64,000 nt of DNA from Mycobacterium numidiamassiliense (GCF_900157365.1 NZ_FUEZ01000004.1:1785066-1849065), one strand, 5' to 3'. Counted from the stretch's first letter, positions 1 through 8,754 are shown. Notes: generated from the sequence alone by a model not told the origin. Numbers and translations: made by a program.

Positions 1-393
1 AACGCCGACATCGGCAAGCGCGTCGAGGCGGGCGACGCGGAAACCGCGCCGCTGTCGAACCCGGAGTGCTACCAATACGATTTCGACATCGAGGACGTCG
101 CCGAGCTGTGGCGCCGGGGCAGCGTCGTCGGCTCTTGGCTGCTGGACCTGACGGCGATCGCCCTGCACGAATCGCCCACGCTGTCGGAGTTCTCCGGACG
201 CGTCTCCGATTCGGGTGAGGGCCGGTGGACCGCCATCGCGGCGATCGACGAGGGTGTGCCGGCGCCGGTGCTCACGACCGCACTGCAGTCCCGCTTCGCC
301 TCGCGCAGCCTCGACGACTTCGCCAACAAGGCGCTGTCGGCCATGCGCAAGCAGTTCGGGGGCCACGCCGAGAAACCGGGTGTGGGCGGCTGA
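1..393 (+). CDS. gnd2: 6-phosphogluconate dehydrogenase, C-terminal part (cut by window edge)
   Basis: The visible 130 residues are the all-helical C-terminal domain of a decarboxylating 6-phosphogluconate dehydrogenase, which oxidises 6-phosphogluconate to ribulose 5-phosphate and CO2 in the pentose phosphate pathway. Recognisable family segments are the tract LWRRGSVVGSWLLD and the GEGRWT motif that follows. The reading frame is open from base 1 to a TGA. The start and the Rossmann domain with the cofactor site lie outside the window, so NAD versus NADP preference cannot be judged. The gene that follows, on the opposite strand, is a bpoB-type hydrolase, as after gnd2 (Rv1122) in M. tuberculosis; this is the reason for the gene symbol. 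Confidence 0.9.
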   Translation, partial: NADIGKRVEAGDAETAPLSNPECYQYDFDIEDVAELWRRGSVVGSWLLDLTAIALHESPTLSEFSGRVSDSGEGRWTAIAAIDEGVPAPVLTTALQSRFASRSLDDFANKALSAMRKQFGGHAEKPGVGG

Positions 394-411
394 TGCCGGC
401 CGACCAGCCGT

Positions 412-1293
412 TCAGCGGCCTGATGAGCCGGCCGGCCGCCTGACGAACTTCACCACGGCCTCACTGAACGCGTCGTTGTCGTCGCCGGCGGCGGTGTGGC
501 CCGCGTTGGACAGCTCGATGAACTCCGCGCGGGGCACGGTGGCCAGGAAATACTTGACGCCTTCCGGACTGACCACGTCGGATAGCTTTCCGCGGATCAG
601 CAACACGGGGATCGTCAGGTGCTTGGCCGCCTGTTCGAAGTTTTCGGTACGCAGCTCGGGGTCGTCGCCCGGCTTGGTCATGAAGGCCGGGTCCCAGTGC
701 CAAAACCAGCGCCCGTCGCGGAAGCGCAGGTTCTTCTTCAACCCCTCGGGGCTACGCGGCTTCTCGCGGTAGGGGAGGTAGGCGGCAACGGCGTCGGCTG
801 CCTGCTCGAGAGTCTCGAAACCGTCCAGCCCGCTCATCATGAAATCGCGGATACGGGCGCTGCCGTTCTTCTCGAATCGGGGCACCACGTCGACGAGGAC
901 CAATTTGGTCACCTTGGTCGGGCCGGCCCGGTGGGCGGCGAGGATGCCGGTCAACCCGCCCATGCTGGCCCCGATCAGCACCACCGGGCCCTCGATCGCC
1001 TTGAGGACGAGCAGCACGTCGGCCGTCAGCGTCTCGATGGCGTAGTCCGCACCCGGCGCGCGGTCGCTGTCACCATGTCCGCGGCTGTCCAGCGCGATGA
1101 CGCGGTAGCCGCTGTCGGCCAGGATCTGGCCGGTGTTCTTCCAGGAATGACGGTTCTGGCCGCCGCCGTGCAGCATCAGGATCGTCGGATGCCCAGTGGT
1201 ATCGGCGTCGCGGTTCCATTCGTCGGCGACCAGCCTGATCCCGCCGACACCGGCATACTCGACCGTCTGGAAACCGCTGCTCACCGTGCTCAT
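412..1293 (-). CDS. bpoB: Alpha/beta hydrolase (BpoB-like, haloperoxidase-type fold)
   Basis: The 293-residue protein has a complete alpha/beta-hydrolase core: the oxyanion-loop motif LHGGGQNRHSW near residue 41, the nucleophile elbow GASMGG with Ser110, and a C-terminal catalytic His (about residue 266) in NAGHTA. Families of this kind are annotated as non-haem peroxidases, but the fold is that of a serine hydrolase, so the true substrate is unknown. The frame stays open for another 200 codons upstream; I placed the start at the ATG at 1293 because homology-like sequence begins there and the upstream extension is antisense to the next gene. It is convergent with gnd2 and divergent from the VOC-type gene at 1381, the same neighbourhood as Rv1123c. 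Confidence 0.88.
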   Translation of the reverse strand: MSTVSSGFQTVEYAGVGGIRLVADEWNRDADTTGHPTILMLHGGGQNRHSWKNTGQILADSGYRVIALDSRGHGDSDRAPGADYAIETLTADVLLVLKAIEGPVVLIGASMGGLTGILAAHRAGPTKVTKLVLVDVVPRFEKNGSARIRDFMMSGLDGFETLEQAADAVAAYLPYREKPRSPEGLKKNLRFRDGRWFWHWDPAFMTKPGDDPELRTENFEQAAKHLTIPVLLIRGKLSDVVSPEGVKYFLATVPRAEFIELSNAGHTAAGDDNDAFSEAVVKFVRRPAGSSGR

Positions 1294-1380
1294 CGAGCTG
1301 ACGTTACCTAGTGGGCCGATGACATCCGCCGATTGGCGGGGTCTAACTGTGAAATGACCCCAACAAATGAGGAGCCGAAT

Positions 1381-1848
1381 ATGCCACCGATCACGCCCAC
1401 GCTGTGGTTCGACCACAACCTGGAGGAGGCGGTGACGTTCTACAGCTCGGTGTTCCCGAACTCGCGGATCGAGGAGGTCAACCGGGCCACCGACGCGGGA
1501 CCGGGCCAATCCGGCGACCTGCTGTCCGGCGCGTTCGTGCTGGACGGAACGCGGTTCATCGGAATCAACGGCGGTCCGCAGTTCCCGTTCAGCGAAGCGG
1601 TGTCGTTCACGGTGGAATGCAAGGACCAGGACGAGGTCGACTACTACTGGGACCGGCTCACCGACGGCGGCGAGGAATCGCAGTGCGGCTGGTGCAAGGA
1701 CCGGTTCGGGCTGAGCTGGCAGATCGTGCCGCAGCGGCTCTATGAGCTGGTCAGCCATCCGGATCCGGCCCGGGCGACCGCCGCCACCAAGGCGATGTAC
1801 GGCATGCGCAAGATCGTGCTTGCCGACCTGGAGCGGGCAGTGGAGTAG
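1381..1848 (+). CDS. VOC-superfamily protein (PhnB / 3-dmu-9_3-mt domain)
   Basis: This 155-residue protein belongs to the vicinal-oxygen-chelate fold, in the branch called PhnB-like or 3-demethylubiquinone-9 3-methyltransferase domain. Typical features are the N-terminal strand ITPTLWFDHNLEEA, the segment FPNSRIEEV, and the C-terminal FGLSWQIVP signature. Despite the domain name, members are not methyltransferases of known activity, and no substrate can be assigned. I chose the ATG at 1381 because a GAGGAG ribosome-binding site lies about seven bases upstream; a longer start at 1333 would precede this site. A 12-bp perfect palindrome follows the stop at 1853-1864, of unknown meaning. Confidence 0.85.
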   Translation: MPPITPTLWFDHNLEEAVTFYSSVFPNSRIEEVNRATDAGPGQSGDLLSGAFVLDGTRFIGINGGPQFPFSEAVSFTVECKDQDEVDYYWDRLTDGGEESQCGWCKDRFGLSWQIVPQRLYELVSHPDPARATAATKAMYGMRKIVLADLERAVE

Positions 1849-1978
1849 AAGCCGTTCGCGAACGCGAAAACCGTTGGTGGAATCGAGTTTTAGCAATTTT
1901 TCGCGACCTTTGGTGCGGTCGCTGAGTCGCACGCGTTAGGTTGGTCCGTGCGGACGCGCCGAACAGGGAGCGAGAGCG

Positions 1979-2881
1979 ATGACTGAGCCACGCTGGATCG
2001 ACGTGCCGGGCCCGCCCGGCGATCTGAAGGCGCTGACCTGGGGTCGGCCCGACGCCCCGATCGCATTGTGCCTGCACGGCTTCCCCGACACGGCCTATGG
2101 GTGGCGCAAGTTCGCCCCGCTGCTGGCCCAAGCTGGCTGGCGGGTCGTCGCGCCGTTCATGCGCGGGTACGCGCCCTCATCGATCCCGGACGACGGCAGC
2201 TATCACGGTGGCGCCATCATGGACGACGCGCTGCGAGTGCGCGCGGCCGCCGGCGGCACCGACCGTGACGTGGTGATCGGGCATGACTGGGGCGCGCTGG
2301 CAGCCACCGGCCTCGCCGCCATGCCCAACAGCCCGTTCGCCAAGGCGGTGATCATGTCGCTGCCGGTCTCGGCCGGATTCCGGGGCCGGGTGAGCGAGCG
2401 CGGCCGACTGGTCCGCCAGCTGCCGCGCCAGCTGCTGCATAGTTGGTACATCCTGTACTTCCAATTGCCTGTCCTGCCCGAGCGTTCCGCCCGCTGGATA
2501 TTGCCGTTGCTGTGGCGCCGGTGGTCGCCGGGCTATCGCGGCGCCGAGGAAGACCTCCGCCATGTCGACGCCGCGATCGGAACACCGGAGAGCTGGCGGG
2601 CGGCGCTGGGGACCTACCGGGCCACTGTGCGCAACACCCGACCGCCGCAGCGGTATGCCGAATTGAACCGGTTGTGGACCGAGGCGCCCATCCTGCCGAG
2701 CCTATATCTGCATGGTCGCGACGACGGTTGCATGACACCGGCTTTCGCGCACTGGACCGAGAAGGTACTCCCGCCCGGCAGCGACGTGAGCATCGTCGAT
2801 CACGCCGGGCATTTCCTGCAGCTCGAACAGCCGGCCAAGGTTGCCGAACGGGTGCTGGCGTTCATCGGCGCGGCCGACTGA
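1979..2881 (+). CDS. ephC: Epoxide-hydrolase-like alpha/beta hydrolase
   Basis: The 300-residue product shows the epoxide hydrolase pattern: the oxyanion motif HGFPD at residues 33-37, the nucleophile motif GHDWG with Asp103 in place of the serine of esterases, and a catalytic His near residue 278 in DHAGHF. An aspartate nucleophile in this motif is typical of epoxide hydrolases and haloalkane dehalogenases, and the HGFPD form points to the former. The start is the ATG preceded by GGGAGCGAGAG. Position after bpoB and before an Rv1125-type gene matches ephC (Rv1124). The substrate is not evident; a lipid or xenobiotic epoxide is the family expectation. It reads into the next gene with a five-base gap. 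Confidence 0.85.
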   Translation: MTEPRWIDVPGPPGDLKALTWGRPDAPIALCLHGFPDTAYGWRKFAPLLAQAGWRVVAPFMRGYAPSSIPDDGSYHGGAIMDDALRVRAAAGGTDRDVVIGHDWGALAATGLAAMPNSPFAKAVIMSLPVSAGFRGRVSERGRLVRQLPRQLLHSWYILYFQLPVLPERSARWILPLLWRRWSPGYRGAEEDLRHVDAAIGTPESWRAALGTYRATVRNTRPPQRYAELNRLWTEAPILPSLYLHGRDDGCMTPAFAHWTEKVLPPGSDVSIVDHAGHFLQLEQPAKVAERVLAFIGAAD

Positions 2882-2886
2882 CTCCC

Positions 2887-4128
2887 ATGGCGGCGCACCG
2901 GATGGCCGCCGTCGATGCGGAGTTCTATTGGATGGCGGCCAAGGTCCCCAGCGACGACTTCCAGCTCTGGGCATTTGATGGCGAGCCCGCCGATCTCGGC
3001 GCTGCGATCGACGAGGTCTGTCGCCGGGCCCGCGCGTGTCCCGATCTGACCATGCGGGTCCACGACGGAAGCCCGCTGACCTATCCGCAGTGGGTGCCCG
3101 CGCCGGTCCGCCGCGAGCAGGTGGTCTGCCACGACTTGGTCGACCGCAGCTGGCACGGCTGCCTGGCGACCATTGTCGGCCTCGCCGATGACCAGTTGGA
3201 CATACGCCAGATGCTCTGGCGGGTGCACGTATTCACGCCGGTCTTCGGTGTCCCGGGCGTCGACGGCCCGGGCACCGTTGTGCTCTGGCAGTATCCACAT
3301 GCGTTGGCTGGCGGCGTTCGTGCTTCGGCGATGGGGGCTTGGCTCTTCGGGCGGGCTGTCCCATTGCCCGAGGTGCGGCCAATACCGGCGGGCTTTTTGC
3401 CCTGGCGGGCCCTCGACGCGGCCCGCACGCATCGCCAGCTGGTTCGCGATACCCAGGCGGGGCTGCTGGCGCCGGGGATCGGCTACCGGCCGCTGCTGCC
3501 CACCAACGCGCCTCCGGCCGGCGCCCGCTCGATGCGTACCTTGGTCCGCCACCGCTCGCAAATGCCGGGTCCCACTGTCACCGTCGCGGTGCTGGCCGCG
3601 GTGTCCACCGCACTCTCGGATTTGTTCGGCGATGCGGCCGATTCGCTGGGTGCGGAGGTGCCGATGGCTAAACCCGGTGTGCCACACGCATATAACCATT
3701 TCGGCAATGTCGTCGTCGGACTTTACCCACAGCTTGATTGGGATGCCCGGGTGCAGCGGATCGCGGCCGACCTGGCCGACGGCAGGCGCCGTTTCGAACA
3801 TCCGGCGAAGCGTTCAGCCGACCGGGCCTTCGCCGCGGTACCCGCCCCGCTGCTGCGCTGGGGTGTCTCGCTGTTCGACCCCGATGCCCGGCCCACGCAG
3901 GTGCTGGGAAACACCGTGGTGTCCAGCAATAATCGTGGTCCCGCCGATCTGAATTTTGGCGGTCTTCCGGTGGCATTGACGGCCACCTATCCACCACTGT
4001 CGCCTGCGATGGGCCTGACGCACGGGGTGCACGGCATCGGCGAGACGATCGCGATCAGTGTCAACGCGGCAGAGTCGGCGATCGCCGACATCGACGACTA
4101 TCTGGATCGTCTGGACGCCGCACTCTAA
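2887..4128 (+). CDS. WS/DGAT-like acyltransferase homologue (Rv1125 type)
   Basis: A 413-residue protein whose length and position correspond to Rv1125. The C-terminal half resembles the wax-ester synthase/diacylglycerol acyltransferase family, with segments such as SNNRGPADLNFGG and a late GIGETIAISVN stretch. The catalytic HHxxxDG motif of that family is not intact: the equivalent region near residue 140 reads YPHALAGG, with a single His and no Asp. It may therefore bind acyl substrates without the normal transfer chemistry, or be a diverged enzyme. The ATG at 2887 lies just after the stop of the hydrolase at 2881, which suggests one transcript. A much longer frame upstream overlaps ephC and is rejected. 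Confidence 0.75.
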   Translation: MAAHRMAAVDAEFYWMAAKVPSDDFQLWAFDGEPADLGAAIDEVCRRARACPDLTMRVHDGSPLTYPQWVPAPVRREQVVCHDLVDRSWHGCLATIVGLADDQLDIRQMLWRVHVFTPVFGVPGVDGPGTVVLWQYPHALAGGVRASAMGAWLFGRAVPLPEVRPIPAGFLPWRALDAARTHRQLVRDTQAGLLAPGIGYRPLLPTNAPPAGARSMRTLVRHRSQMPGPTVTVAVLAAVSTALSDLFGDAADSLGAEVPMAKPGVPHAYNHFGNVVVGLYPQLDWDARVQRIAADLADGRRRFEHPAKRSADRAFAAVPAPLLRWGVSLFDPDARPTQVLGNTVVSSNNRGPADLNFGGLPVALTATYPPLSPAMGLTHGVHGIGETIAISVNAAESAIADIDDYLDRLDAAL

Positions 4129-4129
4129 G

Positions 4130-4744
4130 TTATTGCGCGTCACCAGATTTGGCTGCCTCTTCACGTGTCAGACCGGCGGCACCGATGAGTTCCTCGTGCA
4201 GCTCGAACCAGACACTGTGGTAGGAGTCGATCAGCGGCCTGGCCAGCCACGTGGTCTCGCCGGCATTGATTTTGCGCAGTGCCACCGACAATTTCGACGA
4301 ATAGGCGTTCAGTCGTGGCAATTGTGTTGCGGCCTCGTCAATGATCGGCACCACCCGTGCGTGTACCTCGTCGAGGCGGGCCAACACCTCGGCGTCGTAG
4401 TCGGCGTCGTCGTGGGTGTTGGGCGTGCCCGCGGGGCCGCCCTTGAGCTGCCAGTCGGTGACCAGGGCTTTGAAATCGACGTTGACGGAGCGGAAGGCGT
4501 CGTAGGCGGCGGTGATCACGCTGGAATCGATGCCGGCGCGCTCCTCGGCGAGCAACGTGTCGAGCCTGGACCGGCCGTCGGGACTGATGCGCAGCGTCGG
4601 CCCGTCGACCAGAAGCCCGGACTCGGCCAGGCGCTCGACGAGCCCGGTGAGGGTGGCCGGATCCTGGTCCAAAGTCGCGGCAAGGTCGTCGGCAGTTACC
4701 CGGCCCTTCAGCCGGACCGCTTGCAGCACAGCCAATTCGCTCAC
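4130..4744 (-). CDS. PPDK-associated winged-helix protein (Rv1126c type)
   Basis: The 204-residue protein starts with an apparent winged helix-turn-helix (residues about 1-60, helix pair around RVTADDLAATLDQ) and continues with a helical domain of unknown function. Its ATG overlaps the TGA of ppdK by four bases (ATGA), so the two are translationally coupled. The same pairing exists in M. tuberculosis (Rv1127c-Rv1126c). Because the PpdK here lacks the C-terminal TIM barrel, this partner may supply a regulatory or docking function; that is inference. I see no catalytic residues. It is convergent with the Rv1125-type gene, with one base between the stops. Confidence 0.8.
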   Translation of the reverse strand: MSELAVLQAVRLKGRVTADDLAATLDQDPATLTGLVERLAESGLLVDGPTLRISPDGRSRLDTLLAEERAGIDSSVITAAYDAFRSVNVDFKALVTDWQLKGGPAGTPNTHDDADYDAEVLARLDEVHARVVPIIDEAATQLPRLNAYSSKLSVALRKINAGETTWLARPLIDSYHSVWFELHEELIGAAGLTREEAAKSGDAQ

Positions 4745-6318
4745 TGGTCGGCCTCGCGTGTCAGGCGCAGCGCGGCCAGCATGACGATCAGCGGCGAGGG
4801 CGACACCACATCGGTTTGCCCACCGTCGAGCGCAGCGCGTACCGCGGCGTCGGAGCTGTCATCGCACCTCGGGTGGTCACCGGCGGCGTGCGCACGCAGC
4901 GGGCTGACCCGTCGCGCCATGTCGGCCAGTTCGCGCAACTCCGCCGTGTCGTTCTCCGACCACGCGGTCGGCGTCAGATTGCCCTCGCGTACTTCGCCTT
5001 CGTAGCCGTCGACGGTGATCTGCTTGCCGTCGAGCGCCGCGGCGACTCCGTGACCGCAGCCCACCACGGCGACCCGGCCCAGTTCGCGGCTGACGACCGC
5101 GGCGTGGCTGGCCGCTCCGCCGACCTCGGTGACAATGCCCTGCGCGACCAGCATGCCCCGCACGTCTTCGGGCTTAGTGTGGTCGCGCACCAGGATGACG
5201 TGCTCGCCCCGGTCGGCGGCATCCAGTGCCGCGTCGACCTTCGCATACGCCTTACCCGATGCCACACCGGGACACGCGGACAAGCCCTTCGCTAAAAGTG
5301 GTGCAGCCAAACGTGTTTCAGGCTGGAGCGCGGGCTGTAGCAGGGCGCTTACGTGCGCGGGGGTCACCCGGCGCAACGTCTCGGCCTCGTCGATGAGCCC
5401 TTCGTGGTGCAACTGCAACGCGAGTCGCACCGCCGCCTGCGCCGACCGCTCCGCGGCCCGCGTCTGCAGTAGCCACAATTTGCCGTTTTCGACGGTGAAC
5501 TCGATCTCCTGCACGTCGGACTCGAGCCGCTCCAGGTTGGCGGCCACGTCGATCAGCTCGTCGTACACCGACGGTTGCTCGTCGCGCAGGGCGGTGATCG
5601 GCTCGACATCGACCAGCCCGGACACCACGTCATCACCCTGGCCACCGGGCAGCCACTCGCCGAACGGTTCGTTGACGCCGGTGATCGGGTTGCGTGAAAA
5701 GAATGCCCCCGCTCCGGATTTGGGGCCCTGGTTGCCGAATACCATGGCCTGCACCACCACGGCCGTACCGCCCCGATCGTCCAGGCCATAGTGTGCGCGG
5801 TAGGCAACCGCGCGCGGAGAGTGCCACGAGTCGAACACGCCCACAATGGCGGCTCGCAATTGCGTGTACGGGTCGTCGGGCACGGTCTGCGATTCGGTGC
5901 CCACGATGCGCTGATACATGCTGGTGAAACGCCGCCGGGTGTCTTGAGCGAAATCCGTTGTCCCGCAGGCGGCCAGTGCCTGCTCGACGTCGTCGTTGAT
6001 GCCCACGTTCAGAATGGTGTCCATCATTCCGGGCATCGACTGCGTGGCCCCTGAGCGCACACTGACCAATAGTGGGCGCGGGCCCCGGCCGAACGTGCGC
6101 GAGGTGTGAGCTTCCAGCCATTTCACTTGAGCGAGCACGTCGTCCCAGATGGCGTCGATCACCGCCGTGGGGTCGTCCAGAAACCGCAGACCCACCTCGG
6201 TGGTGATGCAGAAGGCCGGCGGCACGGGCAAATTCTGCCGGCGCATCGCGTTGATGCCGTGACCCTTGTTGCCCAGAATCTGCCGCGGAAGGTTAGCGTC
6301 GCCGTTGAGCAACACCAC
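4741..6318 (-). CDS. ppdK: Short pyruvate, phosphate dikinase (N-terminal and swivelling His domains only)
   Basis: PPDK interconverts pyruvate, ATP and phosphate with phosphoenolpyruvate, AMP and pyrophosphate. The 525 residues contain the ATP-binding N-terminal domain (LGNKGHGINAM near 15-25, SVRSGATQSMPGMMDT near 86-101, GAFFSRNPITG at 204-214) and the swivelling phosphohistidine domain with His405 in GGAASHAAVVSREL. Full-length PPDK is near 870-900 residues and carries a C-terminal PEP/pyruvate-binding TIM barrel, absent here. M. tuberculosis PpdK is similarly short, so this is a family form rather than a local truncation. The start is a GTG at 6318, the first possible start after an upstream in-frame TAG; no clear ribosome-binding site precedes it. 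It is coupled to the downstream HTH gene. Confidence 0.88.
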   Translation of the reverse strand: MVLLNGDANLPRQILGNKGHGINAMRRQNLPVPPAFCITTEVGLRFLDDPTAVIDAIWDDVLAQVKWLEAHTSRTFGRGPRPLLVSVRSGATQSMPGMMDTILNVGINDDVEQALAACGTTDFAQDTRRRFTSMYQRIVGTESQTVPDDPYTQLRAAIVGVFDSWHSPRAVAYRAHYGLDDRGGTAVVVQAMVFGNQGPKSGAGAFFSRNPITGVNEPFGEWLPGGQGDDVVSGLVDVEPITALRDEQPSVYDELIDVAANLERLESDVQEIEFTVENGKLWLLQTRAAERSAQAAVRLALQLHHEGLIDEAETLRRVTPAHVSALLQPALQPETRLAAPLLAKGLSACPGVASGKAYAKVDAALDAADRGEHVILVRDHTKPEDVRGMLVAQGIVTEVGGAASHAAVVSRELGRVAVVGCGHGVAAALDGKQITVDGYEGEVREGNLTPTAWSENDTAELRELADMARRVSPLRAHAAGDHPRCDDSSDAAVRAALDGGQTDVVSPSPLIVMLAALRLTREADQ

Positions 6319-6508
6319 GGGTGCGTTTTCGGGGGTGCCGTGGGAAGTGCCTCCGTCTCGTGAGGTACGAGTCGTGGTGCACCCCCTCCTGGTTCGGCTA
6401 CGGGTCGGGCAAACGCGGGACGCCCGCTATGTTTCCACACGGGGGAGCGGACACACCGGCTTGCCGCTGCTGTTATCCGCCCGAGACCGATGATCTAGGT
6501 TTGCAGCT

Positions 6509-7018
6509 ATGACTCCGTATGACGTTGGGTTACTGATCCTGCGGCTGGTGTTGGGCGTGACCATGGCCGCGCACGGTTATAACAAGTTCTTCGGCGGCGG
6601 CCGGATCCCGGGCACCGCGCGGTGGTTTGAGAGCATCGGCATGAAGCCGGGCAAGTTCCACGCCACCGTGGCCGCTACCACCGAGATCTCGGCCGGACTC
6701 GGCCTGGCCGCGGGGCTGCTCACCCCCATCCCGGCCGCGGGGTTCGTCTCGTTGATGCTGGTCGCCGCCTGGACGGTGCATCGCCACAACGGGTTCTTCA
6801 TCGTCAAGGAAGGCTGGGAGTACAACCTCGTTCTCGCGGCCGCAGCCGTGACGGTGGCCACCCTAGGGCCCGGACGATTCAGCCTGGACTGGGTGATCTT
6901 CGGGAAGAACTGGTTCGACGGATGGCAAGGCCTGCTGATCTCGCTGGGGCTCGGCCTCGCCGGCGCGTTCGGCCAGCTGCTGATCTTCTACCGCCCACCG
7001 GCTAAGCAAGCCGGGTAG
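6509..7018 (+). CDS. DoxX-family membrane protein
   Basis: A 169-residue hydrophobic protein with four predicted membrane helices: roughly residues 5-22, 50-75, 90-115 and 130-150. The opening segment (LLILRLVLGVTMAAHGYNKFFGG) and AWTVHRHNGFF are typical of DoxX/DUF4870-like quinone-associated membrane proteins. Some DoxX relatives take part in thiol or oxidative-stress complexes in mycobacteria, but nothing here identifies a partner. The gene is divergent from ppdK with about 190 bases between them and convergent with the 13E12 protein, whose stop is immediately adjacent. Confidence 0.85.
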   Translation: MTPYDVGLLILRLVLGVTMAAHGYNKFFGGGRIPGTARWFESIGMKPGKFHATVAATTEISAGLGLAAGLLTPIPAAGFVSLMLVAAWTVHRHNGFFIVKEGWEYNLVLAAAAVTVATLGPGRFSLDWVIFGKNWFDGWQGLLISLGLGLAGAFGQLLIFYRPPAKQAG

Positions 7019-8602
7019 TTACGGGTCGCCTTCCTCACCGAGCAGCTTCTCCGGGTGGTGGAAGGTGTTGGTCCGCGGTCGGCCTCGCAAAGGCCCGAAG
7101 TCCAGATGCGGTGGCGGGATCCATTCGGTGTCGCCGTTCGCACGTTTTCGGGTGGTCCAGCCGCCTGGTTTGAGCAGCCGATGATGGGATCCGCACGCGA
7201 AGGTGAGGTTGTCCACATCGGTGGTGTGGCAGCTGGCGGACTCGTCGACATGGTGGACTTCGCAGAGGTAACCGGGTACGTCGCAGCCGGGTGCTGTACA
7301 CCCACGGTCCTTGGTGTGGAGCACAATTCGTTGTCCAGTCGAGGCGATTCGTTTGGTGTGATACAGCCCGATCGGCGTGGCTTCGTCGAAGATCGCCAGA
7401 TAGTGGTGGGCATGGCTGGCCAGCCGGATCACATCGCTCAGCGGCAACTGACTTCCGCCGCCGGTGCTCGCCTTTCCGGCCGCTGATTCCAGTTGCTCCA
7501 ATGTGGTGGTCACGACGATGGTGGCCGGTATGCCGTTGTGCTGGCCGAGCTTTCCGCTCGCCAGTGTCGCGCGCAGCGCTGCCTGCAATCCGTCGTGGTT
7601 TCGCTGATTTGCCGAGCGGGTGTCGCGCTTGATGGATTCCTCCCCGGGCGTGCCGTCGACGATTGGCGTTTGGTCGTCGGCGTTGCACATGCCAGGTGCG
7701 GCCAGCTTGGCGAGCACCACCTCGAGCGTGGCGCGGGCTTCGGGGGTCAGCCAGCCGCTGAGGCGCGACATGCCGTCGATGTCCTGTACGCCCAGGACCA
7801 GGCTGCGGCGTCGAGCACGGTCGGTATCGGTGAAGGTGCCGTCGGGATTGAGGCAATAGGTGAGTCGGTCTGCCAGCTTCCGGACCTGTTCGGGGCGAAA
7901 CCGGACGGCTTGCTGAGCAAGGTGTTGCTCGGCGCATCGCTGGGTTTCCACGTCGACCCAGTGAGGCAATTGGTCGAAGAACTGGCGAATGACCGCAACG
8001 TGACCGTCCCCGATAGAGCCGTCGCGCTGTGCGGCCGCGGTGGCGGGCAGCCGTGCCTCTAACGGTTCGCCCGTGATCGCGCGGCGTGGCCCCAGGTCGG
8101 CGGCGTCAGCCACCCGCTGAGCGGCCGCTGCGCGGCTGATGTGCAGCAGGTCGGCCAACGCGTGGGAGAGTTTGCCGCCGAACTCCTCGGGCGTGGCTTG
8201 CTCGGCGACCTGGTTGATCAACTCGTGGCGTGGGAATGCGAGGCGTCGAGTTTCGTGTTCGAGTTTTTCCAACAGGACCAATCGCTCCGGAGTGGTTAGC
8301 GCGTCGTACGAGTGGCCGACGATGCGCGCTACCACGTCGTGCAACGTGGCGAAGTCCGCTTCGACCTCTTCTCGACCACTCGACCCATGTTCGAATGCTA
8401 TCGCCGACCACCGACAAGAACCCCTGGCTTGCGGCCATAGAAACGCCAGTGACGCAAGTGGTTTGACGGCCCAGCGGCCCAGCGGCCCAGCGGCCCAGCG
8501 GCCCGGCGGCCCAGCGGCCAAGCGGCAGCGGTAGGGTCCGGATCCTGCCGCTCGGCCCGCGCTGCGGGTGGCGTCTCCACGGCGAACCCGCCCCCATGCC
8601 AA
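7019..8602 (-). CDS. 13E12-repeat family protein (DUF222 plus HNH nuclease domain), start uncertain
   Basis: This is a member of the 13E12 repeat family: a DUF222 domain (family-like sequence from REEVEADF, nt about 8370, through the ERLVLLEKLE and DLGPRRAITGEPL motifs) followed by an HNH nuclease-like domain near the C-terminus, with CTAPGCDVPG, CEVHHVDE and LTFACGSHHRLLKPGGW. Such proteins are dispersed in mycobacteria and may be selfish DNA. The 5' end is odd. Between the TTG at 8602 and the TTG at 8344 there is no ATG, GTG or TTG in frame, and the first 65 or so codons read through an 8-bp tandem repeat as repeated GPLGRWAA. The real start may be 8344 or the GTG at 8335, or the original start may be lost. 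Confidence 0.72.
   Translation of the reverse strand: MAWGRVRRGDATRSAGRAAGSGPYRCRLAAGPPGRWAAGPLGRWAVKPLASLAFLWPQARGSCRWSAIAFEHGSSGREEVEADFATLHDVVARIVGHSYDALTTPERLVLLEKLEHETRRLAFPRHELINQVAEQATPEEFGGKLSHALADLLHISRAAAAQRVADAADLGPRRAITGEPLEARLPATAAAQRDGSIGDGHVAVIRQFFDQLPHWVDVETQRCAEQHLAQQAVRFRPEQVRKLADRLTYCLNPDGTFTDTDRARRRSLVLGVQDIDGMSRLSGWLTPEARATLEVVLAKLAAPGMCNADDQTPIVDGTPGEESIKRDTRSANQRNHDGLQAALRATLASGKLGQHNGIPATIVVTTTLEQLESAAGKASTGGGSQLPLSDVIRLASHAHHYLAIFDEATPIGLYHTKRIASTGQRIVLHTKDRGCTAPGCDVPGYLCEVHHVDESASCHTTDVDNLTFACGSHHRLLKPGGWTTRKRANGDTEWIPPPHLDFGPLRGRPRTNTFHHPEKLLGEEGDP
8467..8528. repeat. Octanucleotide tandem repeat (CGGCCCAG, nearly 8 copies)
   Basis: Seven full units and one partial unit of CGGCCCAG lie head to tail; units 5 and 7 carry one substitution each (CGGCCCGG, CGGCCAAG) and the last is CGGCAG. 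Because the unit is 8 bp, gain or loss of one copy would shift any reading frame that crosses it. It sits between the DUF222 domain of the 13E12 gene and the divergent P450 gene. It may be a variable-number locus. Confidence 0.9.
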
Positions 8603-8754
8603 CGGGTACGCGCGGCGGCGTGGCCGATCTTGAGGATAGAGTGGCGACGTCGGAGTTGCGGGTGGGGCCGTTGGTGCGTGGTCCGCGGCCCGCCGATCGT
8701 GGAAGTCGGTGGTGCGCGTTGACCGGGTCCGGTGTCGAGGCCGCGCAGGAAGTC

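Noticed and set aside
1853..1864. Perfect palindrome CGTTCGCGAACG after the VOC-type gene
   Set aside because: Short and GC-rich, with no T tract and no promoter nearby; chance cannot be excluded, so it is not listed as a site.
1294..1932. Upstream extension of the bpoB frame to 506 codons
   Set aside because: It is antisense to the VOC-type gene, which has its own ribosome-binding site, and family-like hydrolase sequence starts only at the ATG at 1293.
2443..2886. Long frame joining the end of ephC to the Rv1125-type gene
   Set aside because: The extension is an out-of-frame shadow of ephC with Arg- and Pro-rich composition; the ATG at 2887 gives the normal length.
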